DNA of 64,000 nucleotides from Ianthella basta (Eukaryota; Porifera; Demospongiae; Verongiida; Ianthellidae). The notes beneath the pieces were generated by a model. It was not told the origin of the DNA. It saw nothing but the letters and a program-made list of their open reading frames with translations, and did not search any database. The stretch spans positions 1,285,001-1,349,000 of the forward strand of contig OZ025878.1 of assembly GCA_964019415.1 (NCBI GenBank), written 5' to 3'. Below are positions 57,001 through 64,000 of this stretch, in pieces. The translations under genes were made by a program, and so were the position numbers. How positions within the stretch are numbered: position 1 is the first letter of the stretch; each line of letters starts with the position of its first letter.

Positions 57001-60000
57001 TTATTATCTGGGACTATAATTGTAGTACTGCCTTAATGGTTACATTATAGTGACTCTTCTGCTTACTCTACATGACTCAGATGCTGAAACTGTGATGGAG
57101 GAGCTGTGCTATGTTCCTTTTGGCATCAAGGAACTTACTGCGACACCCGGTGGAGGCACCTTCTCCCTGGGAAATAGTGATGCATCACTGGAAATTCCTC
57201 CTGGAGCTGTGATGACAAATACACCTATCCGCTATGCCATCATTCTGAATGGCCCATTTGTGCTCCAACCTGGCTACAGGTTTGTGTCTGTTGTCATTTA
57301 CCTCAATCTCAACAGAGCTACACTTTTTCAGCCAATCTTTCTAAATCTGGCTGACTGGTGTGAAAGAAGGTACAACACACAGCAGTATGGGCTCACATTT
57401 TTCAGAGCATCACATGAGATTAAAGCAGAAGGTGATAAGAGGCAGTATCATTTCTGTCCTTTACCAAAGTCTGACCACCAAAGTGAAGATGTCCTAATGA
57501 TTAGTGAGCCTAAATGCCATTATGCAAAAGTTCTTAAAGAAGGTCGTCAAGGCATACATGATCTGTACTGTGCTATGCCAATTCAGAAGCTGGACCCAAG
57601 AGCAAATGGCCTCCGTATTCGAATTTTGTTTATGTGGAAGTCTGAGTCTTGGATAGTGGTTAGTCCTGCATTTAACAATTTTAATATTTTATGGCATTGT
57701 ATGCAACTTTATAATGTCTTCATCATTTTATTGGTCTATTTCCCTGTATCCAGGTGCTCAAGGAATATTATATTGTGAAGGAGAACTGGCAAATGCACCC
57801 AGAAATCAAGTCTTGTGTGGTATTTCCCTTGAATACTCCTGTTGAAGCAGAATTGGACAGTGAGAGCGGACCAGGTTGGGATGCCACACTTGAAGGACTA
57901 CATATGGTGAGCAGTTTAATTGTATTCATACATTTCTATAGCATTGTGATGGAAAGTTATGCACTCCATGCACTAAAACATATGATTTCAAAGAAAGAAG
58001 ATAATAGGGGTAACTAAGTCATGAGTGTGACTTGATGTGAAGTTGTTAAGAGGTTGTTATCTTATAGTGGGCTACTACAGCAGACAGGCTAGGGTTAATT
58101 GGTAGATATGTAGTCACTGGATAGTGCATCAAGTCTACTGCTTCAGTATTTCGATTTGTGTCTCAACAGGCTGTGGGAACAGAGCTCTATTGATGGCTAG
58201 TCTCACATAACCAACCACTATAAAGATGGAAGCAGGATTATATATCCTACTTTATATAGGGCTCTATACATCTTACTTATATAGGGCCATGGCCGTCTAC
58301 CAAAAGCTGAAAGAATATTTGAAGCATGCATGTATTACAGTTAGGCAGTATTGCAAAAATGACATCATGATATACTGTAGATGCCCATGCTAGTGCCCAC
58401 AGATGCAGCTTTGAGATTTGGATGCACCTGTTTCTACCATGACAGACCCGACAAAAACCTGTGAAGTGCCTACTAATGCATCGATGAGACTTCCAATCCT
58501 TTGTCCTGTCAATGATTTATTTAATGAACAGGGGACGTCCAAGCCTCCTTGTGGTGGAACTGCCTACGCTCGCCTGCTGCATGTTACTTTACACACAATC
58601 ATACCACTCCAACGTAGAAACAGAAAACAGGTTGCTGACATCTTCCTGAGTTAGTGATCGTCAATCATATCAATATTAGTCTTCACAGAGACCACGTATA
58701 TGACACTGTTCAGATTATCTTCCTTGTGCTACAAGCTAAAACATCTCTTCTCCCACCACCTCCAGTGTCCAAAACCCTTTGGAAACGTAGTGTCTTCCTG
58801 CGTAGCTGTCAATGGGAACTCCATGCCCATGATTAGCCTATAGGCCTGGTGCATACAGCTGCAATCGTAGTTGTACAAGTCACTATGGTTATGCACGTTT
58901 GTCAGTACTTGCTTCTGTTCAGGAGTAGCGCGACTTTTTGTTTGTATTACAGCATACAAACAACCACAGCCATCCCTACATAGTCTCATCGATGCATAAT
59001 TATGACAAATTTTGGCAGAAGAAATCATATGGTGTGCATTTCTGCTTTTGTTGGTTAATTATGTGTGCAAGCATTTCTACACCTTATCATAGTGAATTAG
59101 CTGATTCCTAGAACTATTACGTAAATGTACAATAACACTTGCCATGTTAACACTCTGCAGTTCAGCCAAGAGCTTATAACATCTGGGATTGCTTCATGCA
59201 CCCTGCCACGTCAGTTACAGCAAGCAATTGAGGAGGAGTACTATCCTCCTTCAGTGAAGTGTGTTGTTTCCTACAGTTTGCCAGACCGAACTGTAAAACA
59301 GAAAGTTAAGATCAACTTAAAAGGCGCCAATCTCGCCTTCTCCTTTGATGTCAAGGAAGGTAGGTATCTAGCAATTCTGGGCAGCAGATTATGTGCATTT
59401 GTCATAGTGTAACTTGTACAGAATGACAAGTTTGTGGCAAACATACGTATCCAACTTCACAGCTCCAAGAAAAGTTTCCAAGTTTCTGCATGTCTACCAT
59501 AACAGAAATGTGCAGTGTTCATTCCAGCTAGAATATATACGAGCATTTAAGGTTAGAGACTATACCAATTGCAATTATTGTGATGACTACATACAGTACT
59601 ACAGTATGTCGCAAAATTTTCATGACCAAATAAATTTTGCAGATCACTTATATGGGGGAATATGGGGGTCAGAAATGTTTTGCGAATAAAATTTCCAAAG
59701 GATATTATACTACATTGACAACTAAGGGTTTCTGACTAATAAGGGAGCGGTAACTCTGAAACTGAGGAATATGTGCTTCCCTGGCGCCGCAATGTTCGCT
59801 AGTATGCCATCTTCATATGACATCATAGTACATATTATTATACCATTCCTATTATTATGTACATAAAATTAATGTTCACAATAGAAATATTCATGACTGT
59901 GCTACATTCACGAAAATTATGAACATTATTGATCACAAAAATGTTGTGACATACAGTGTATAGGTTCTGTTTTTGTTGAACCACATTGTTTGCAGTTATA

Positions 60001-63000
60001 AGGAGCCATCAGCAAATAATATAATCCATGAGTCGTAAATTTAATTGTGGGTAAGTCTGATAGACATGAATTCATGCCATAACAGACAATGCAAACTGCA
60101 AGTGAATTTCTCCGATTGGGAGACTGACCAAAATGTCACTAATGGAGTACCTGTAGCATGCAGTGACAGCACCTTATATCAGTGATCTTAATCTCAATGT
60201 AGTTCATGCAGTAATCTGCGAGACATAGCTTCAAAAGACGGCCGTAAGAAGGGGACTCATTCATATGTGAGGGTCACCAGTATAAAATCGCACCTTAGTG
60301 CATTTGGCCGATTTTGACATTTTTCACTATTTAGTTAGCCACAAGTGTCCTTCGAATGTTCAACAAGTTTGAAGTGAATTCGCACTTCTATCGGCGAGAA
60401 ATCATCAGTTGAACAACTCCCCTTGCCATTTTATTTACATACGCAGGATACAAATAGCAGTAGGAAATGGTGGCGTGTTGTTCACTCCTGTCTAGTCTCA
60501 CTTTCCCTTGTATTGCTGTTTGTCAACGCTATAACAGCAGTCGTCTTGTAGTTTAGAGGTAATGAGCCCATTAGTAGATGGATACTGACATTTCCAGCTA
60601 TGAGAAGCCCATTCAATGAACTGCAAGTGGACTTGGAGTCTACCATCAAAGGGTATGAATTGTGTTGTGAATTATGTAAATGGCGTGGTGTTGAACCAAG
60701 CAATATACTGTGGTGTATGGCAGATAGTCAGAGAAAACTGCCCTTGAAGTAGCTTTGTGCCGGTCGTTTCAACGTAGCACCACATTGGATTCTGAGCGAA
60801 GGCCTTGACGCGAGCTACACATGAGTTCGAGTGCATTTCTCAAGAGCTACGAGGATGTATCCGTGTGTTAGCATGCTAGCTACACGATAGAGCGAGAAAT
60901 TGCTTGCTATATGTGCTTGTCAGTGACACTTAAGCAACGTTTGGTAAAGAAATCAAATCCTTAGCTAGTGACTTCTAAGAGAACTACCAGCCTATCTGCT
61001 TGTGCGTGCACATTTCCAGACAATCGTGCCTCAGTTTCTGTGCTGCCACTGTGAACAGAGAAGATTATTACGCTTACTCAGGGCTTCCAGATCTCTATGT
61101 CTGAGCAAACCTTAGCTTGAGGCACTCTCCCAAAGCTGAGATATGGATGAAAGTTTGAAAATCGGCCGATAATTGGTATAGGCATTTATACAGGTGGCCG
61201 ATAATTGGTCAGACACTGTATCTACTGGTTCGAGTCTCACTTCAAAACTGAACGCGACATCAGTACAAAGGTTAGTGTGTAAAGGGGCACTTCATCGGGC
61301 TATCGATCGCTGCAAGAATGAAGCTTGTGCGACCTTTGGTCCCCGAGATATAGCTCAAGGTTTGAAATGTGGCCGATAGTTGGCAGCTTTTGCTATATAG
61401 TTCTTCATCCCCCTACAATCATCCCATAGCTTTGAGAACTCCATGACTTTTGTTATCTTTCTTTCTGTAGCTCCTGTGCTGACCCAGGAGTTTTCAGACA
61501 CAGCAAATTCACCTAGCAGGTCTGAGTCATCTTTAAGCACACAAGATTCTAGGACCACCAGCAACAGTGCACAAGGTAAGCTTGTCCTTCCAAAACCCAT
61601 CCTGTAGCACCAGCATATGTACAGTGCTGATATTTTATCCTTGAACCTGTCACATCCAGGATGCGACGCATGTCCTAATTCTTAAACAGTCTCAATCACT
61701 ACTCACATGATAGAGCACAGACACCTGCATGAGACAGCAGCTCTTCCGTTGTATAGCTCATGACTAATGTTGCTTTCCTCCTCCCAGCTCTGTCACAGCC
61801 ATTTTCTCCTACATCCCCTGGAATTGGTCTTGGTGAAAGTAGATCACTTTCCACATCCAACCCACATTCAGCTTTGGCCATTATTTCTGGAGGTAAGTGG
61901 GCATGCTAGCATGCACGCGGAGTTTGAGACTATATAGTTGCTGAGCTAGAAACAAGGCAATCACTATACATACGGCATCGAGCTTCATGTCTTTAGCTTG
62001 TATGCATTAGTTATGATCCGCCAGGATGGATGTGACTAATTTATAGTGAGGCATGAGGACACAAAGCACCCAAGTGTGGAGTGTTTATTAATTAGCCACA
62101 TCCCAAGTGGGGATGACACAGAGGAGGGTGGCCACCATGTATCATGTGACAGGCTGGGAAGTATGTGCATAGTATATTTATACGCATTTCACACTGTAAT
62201 GTTATGTACTGTAGTGTACCCTCTCTTTCTTGCTCAAGCTTACAGGTATCCACACATATCACAACTACCTGGCCACTATCATGTGATACGTGGCCAACCT
62301 CCTCTGGGGGTGATACAAGTGATATGTTTGATGCTAAGGGAAGTGTGGGTAAATGATAATAGGTTTCTTGCCAAATATGGAAAGCACTAGGTTAGTTGTG
62401 CAGTCGGCAAGGTGATTTATTAAGCATCCCAAGCTGGCTTTCTAAAGCGAAGGCACAAAGTGTGGGGCTTACACCATGTGCACACAATACACTCTGCACT
62501 GCATGACCAGTCCTGCAGTACAGAGTGTTCTATCTTAGCAAGATGGATCAATTACATAGTGTGTAAAATCATTCATTGTACTCTATCTTCACTCATTGTA
62601 GCTGCACGATTTTCAGTCACTAAATTTCTCAAGAAACATGAGGATGACTTTTTCAAGTATGTCAACCCAAGGCAGAGCCTGCTGAGGCTCAAACGTAAAG
62701 GTGTCATCACAGAAGATGTCAAGTCTAGCATTGATGGGTCCAATACCAAAGACGCACTGGAGTATTTATATGACCACTTGAAGTGCTATGGCAACCTGCA
62801 CACTCTGAGGGAATACTGTAAAATGGCCATAGATGCAGAAGGCTTTCCAAACATGCAGGCCCTGGGGAGGAAGATGATGAAGGAGTTACCAACAGAGGTG
62901 GGTATTGCATGTCTAGCGAGAGTGTCAGGTCCATAGGTAGGGGAGGCTCATTAGTCTTGTAACCAGACGCAACCCGTCCAGCAGCCATTTAATTGTGATG

Positions 63001-63340
63001 TCAGGCACAGCCAGGTCGTTAAACATATAAAATTAATGAAGGTGACAAAAGCTGCCCGGGTACAAGACTAGGAGTTCATTGCATTTGGTACAAACCTCCC
63101 TTATGTAGAGTTTAGTAGTAATCCAGGGTCAGCAGCATTGTAAAGCTTTGTATTTCAATGACCACTGTGGGTCTAGTGCAAGTGATGAGTTTGTGTTTTC
63201 AGGTTTGTGATTATGTGGGTAAAGTATGTCTCCTTATGTATGCGCATGTGTGTATATACGTATATCTATGCATGTGTGTGTGTGTCTGTGTGTGCGTGTG
63301 TGCATGTGTGTGTGTGTGTGTGTCTGTGTGTGCGTGTGTG

Positions 63341-63412
<72 letters not shown>

Positions 63413-63749
63413 GTTCTTACAGAATTGGGTTTGTATATAGAATGTGCTGTCTGCCTGATTATTAGCTACAGTGGAGCCTGTCTAATACAGCCACCTGTGG
63501 GCCAGTTATAATTTACCTTTATAGAAAGGTAGCTATTTTACAGAGGTAGGCTGCAATGTATTGGTGCAATGTTAGTGCTATTTCGGGCCAGAGGGGCTGG
63601 CTGTTTTAGAGAAGTGGCTGCCTTAAGTGACTCTCCTAGACAGGCTCCACTGTACGTCTTCACTTTGTACCACTATTCATGCTGTTTTACAGTTATCTGC
63701 AGTGTTTTTGCTCTTGTAGGAATGTGAGGGTGCTGGTTGTGACCCGTGA
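49168..63749 (+). CDS. gene C: TKL kinase / ZU5 / CARD fusion
   Basis: Exons 49168-50013, 50406-50442, 57051-57658, 57754-57906, 59161-59359, 61471-61575, 61788-61892, 62602-62897 and 63720-63749 total 2379 nt, 792 residues, with all phases consistent. Order: kinase (1-282), linker (283-294), ZU5 (about 322-431), UPA-like region (432-614), two Ser/Thr/Pro-rich linkers (APVLTQEFSD..., LSQPFSPTSPGIGLGE...), CARD type A (about 686-783), tail ECEGAGCDP. The ATG upstream of the ZU5 acceptor is closed by an in-frame TAG at the splice site, so the ZU5 exon cannot start independently here, unlike in gene B. This favours fusion to the kinase. There is no membrane helix, so it is probably cytosolic. 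Extra small exons in the long first introns cannot be excluded. Confidence 0.7.
50406..50442 (+). CDS. 37-nt second exon of gene C
   Basis: AIKDGALSSQYK plus one base, acceptor TATCGTAG, donor GTAAGA. Same role and phase as 5345-5381. Confidence 0.7.
50443..52566. other. intron of gene C, mostly unassigned
   Basis: AT-rich at first; near 50800-50890 there is a short duplicated motif (ATAACTGCAATAAGAA, ATAGCTGCAATAAGAA). 51400-51570 is GC-richer with GCCCTCGGGCGCTTCGCGCC, a hairpin typical of MITE ends. A possible Ser/Gln-repeat exon at 52170-52382 is listed separately. I recognise no other gene. Confidence 0.4.
52170..52382 (+). CDS. possible exon with ESAQ repeats, unknown
   Basis: After acceptor TTCACTCACAG, a 70-codon frame to TAA 52380-52382 shows repeated units ESAPEEEQEPARGESAQ, NQESTQ, NQESAQ, then VLFNLEGNTRRLTLQKVIHD. 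The repetitive acidic segment followed by a well-formed end looks like a real C-terminal exon, but no partner exons were found and the family is unknown. It could belong to an inserted gene. Confidence 0.3.
   Translation, partial: ESAPEEEQEPARGESAQRTNQESTQENNQESAQRGHHESVLFNLEGNTRRLTLQKVIHDGRGVSCVQLYS
52567..53390. mobile_element. hAT-like MITE with 5-bp target duplication
   Basis: Ends CAGGGCCGTCGGAGGC and (reverse complement of the right end) CAGGGCTGTCGGAGGC; direct repeat ATTGG at 52562-52566 and 53391-53395. A subterminal GGTACGGCC repeat is at the left. 824 bp, no transposase. Same hallmarks as 7349-7990. Confidence 0.85.
53396..55193. other. intron of gene C with TG tract and short open frames
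   Basis: 53470-53560 matches 41300-41390. 53969-54000 is (TG)n. 54100-54180 resembles 5715-5800 in gene A, so this part of the intron predates the split of A and C. The frame at 54252-54479 and the Ser/Thr/Gly-rich frame at 54911-55111 (VPTPTTSTTSAASGVTAQ) might be small exons; the evidence is weak. Confidence 0.4.
55194..55788. mobile_element. TGTGAG-TIR element (complete copy)
   Basis: Ends TGTGAGAGTCGCCAGTAGAA and, inverted, TGTGAGGGTTGCCAGTAGAA, TIR of about 35 bp, flanked by TA (55192-55193, 55789-55790). Minus and plus frames inside are short. TA duplication suggests a Tc1/mariner-like or related non-autonomous element. Confidence 0.8.
55838..56027. mobile_element. 190-bp hairpin MITE
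   Basis: Arms of about 60 bp: GATGTAGGGATGGCATAA... at the left and TTATGCCATCCCTACATC at the right, with GTTACACAGTGGAGCATTAA pairing inside. No coding sequence. Confidence 0.8.
56028..57050. other. intron before the ZU5 exon of gene C
   Basis: It includes a (GAA)n stretch at 56527-56560. 56697-56765 is directly repeated at 58915-58985 (CAGGAGTAGCGCGACTTTT). The block at 56930-57050 is the empty-site counterpart of the insertion in gene B (32992-33574). Confidence 0.5.
57051..57658 (+). CDS. ZU5-domain exon of gene C
   Basis: 608 nt, starting with two bases that complete a Met codon after exon 2. [20 protein letters not shown] and [16 protein letters not shown] mark the ZU5 fold; YHFCPLP is at residues 427-433. 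About 90% identical to the gene B exon. Confidence 0.85.
57754..57906 (+). CDS. exon 4 of gene C (post-ZU5)
   Basis: [20 protein letters not shown]... [15 protein letters not shown]; phase 0-0, donor GTGAGC. Counterpart of 34354-34506. Confidence 0.7.
57907..59160. other. intron of gene C
   Basis: 58060-58150 is the uninterrupted counterpart of the site that received the 34662-35908 element in gene B. An open frame at 58418-58654 (DPTKTCEVPTNASMRLPI...) is of unknown meaning. No other feature seen. Confidence 0.4.
59161..59359 (+). CDS. exon 5 of gene C (conserved post-ZU5 region)
   Basis: [50 protein letters not shown]; phase 0 to 1, donor GTAGGT. Counterpart of 37664-37862. Confidence 0.75.
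60266..60700. mobile_element. TGTGAG-TIR element (copy 3, right end lost)
   Basis: Left end TGTGAGGGTCACCAGTATAA after TA at 60264-60265. Internal ACATACGCAGGATACAAATA is shared with 55194-55788. Truncated near 60700. Confidence 0.65.
60701..61470. other. intron with repeated CGATAATTGG motifs
   Basis: GGCCGATAATTGGT occurs at about 61163 and 61197, with GGCCGATAGTTGG at 61370. These resemble the subterminal motifs of the CGTAC-TIR elements (25337, 34662), perhaps a diverged member. No gene seen. Confidence 0.4.
61471..61892 (+). CDS. two linker exons of gene C
   Basis: 61471-61575 and 61788-61892, both 105 nt and phase 1-1, encoding Ser/Thr/Pro-rich, presumably disordered segments (PSRSESSLSTQDSRTTSNSA; SPTSPGIGLGESRSLSTSNP). 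Equal length and phase suggest an exon duplication. Orphan copies lie at 31994-32350. Confidence 0.65.
62602..62897 (+). CDS. CARD (type A) exon of gene C
   Basis: Acceptor TCATTGTAG; FLKKHEDDFFKYVNPRQSLL, KGVITEDVKSSIDGS, EYLYDHLK, REYCKMAIDAEGF; ends ELPTE with donor GTGGGT. About 85% identical to the gene A exon. Confidence 0.7.
63266..63411. repeat. (TG)n microsatellite
   Basis: TG tract with CT/CA interruptions in the last intron of gene C. The related intron position downstream of gene A has a shorter tract (16346-16394). Confidence 0.95.
63720..63749 (+). CDS. terminal exon of gene C
   Basis: Acceptor TTGCTCTTGTAG, then ECEGAGCDP and TGA at 63747-63749. The surrounding 3' sequence is conserved near 16690-16950 downstream of gene A. 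Confidence 0.5.
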   Translation, partial: ECEGAGCDP

Positions 63750-64000
63750 TCAGCCCTTGATACAACAATACAACTACACCTACCTATGGCTGTGCCATGT
63801 CACTGCATTACTGTGTACAATCGAATTGTTTATAAAGTAGAAAGACTATTGTTGCAGTAATTTAACTGTTTTGCAACAAAAGATTACTGTTACAGTAAAT
63901 CTTAGCTAAATTGTGTGTAGTTTTATTTGCACATGTTTTTAATGTGATGCCTTGCTTTAATTTTGTATACAGTGTATGCATGCTGTAGAGGATTACAATT

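Overview
This is eukaryotic nuclear DNA: spliced genes with GT-AG introns, long (TG)n/(CA)n microsatellites, and many DNA transposons and MITEs. The gene content is animal (C2CD5, ZU5, CARD-like and Roc-COR domains, TKL kinases). An expanded family of TKL kinases next to death-fold receptors points to an early-branching animal, most likely a demosponge. That assignment is inference; I cannot name a species.

Layout. All host genes lie on the + strand and form a tandemly duplicated array: (i) 1-682, the last exons of a CARD-like gene; (ii) 2375-3960, C2CD5 pseudogene copy 1; (iii) 4176-15498, a five-exon gene A encoding TKL kinase, Roc-COR-like GTPase and CARD; (iv) 18006-22227, C2CD5 pseudogene copy 2; (v) 23204-24067, kinase B, whose downstream partner is unresolved; (vi) 33630-44012, gene B encoding ZU5, transmembrane helix and CARD; (vii) 45802-48655, C2CD5 pseudogene copy 3; (viii) 49168-63749, gene C encoding TKL kinase, ZU5 and CARD. 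Thus a decayed C2CD5 C-terminal half lies between each death-fold gene and the next kinase. 1-5450 and 43310-50450 are clearly the same segment duplicated.

Main result. Gene A and gene C chain into single open reading frames when spliced at visible GT-AG sites (exon sums 3561 and 2379 nt, both divisible by three). They share the kinase first exon, a 37-nt second exon and the CARD exon, but carry different central modules: Roc-COR in A, ZU5 in C. Both modules enter at the same phase-1 intron. The cluster looks like a modular family of intracellular sensors or signal proteins with an N-terminal kinase, a swappable middle and a C-terminal death fold. The ZU5-CARD order recalls NLRP1/CARD8, and the kinase-ROCO-death order recalls DAPK1, but no standard family has this combination.

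Mobile DNA fills the introns: a complete piggyBac-like element with TTAA duplications (28799-31180), two hAT-like MITEs with 5-bp duplications, several long-TIR elements carrying RecQ-helicase fragments, foldback elements, and a retroelement relic (6264-8500) split by a nested MITE. The duplicated array supplies natural empty sites for two of these insertions.
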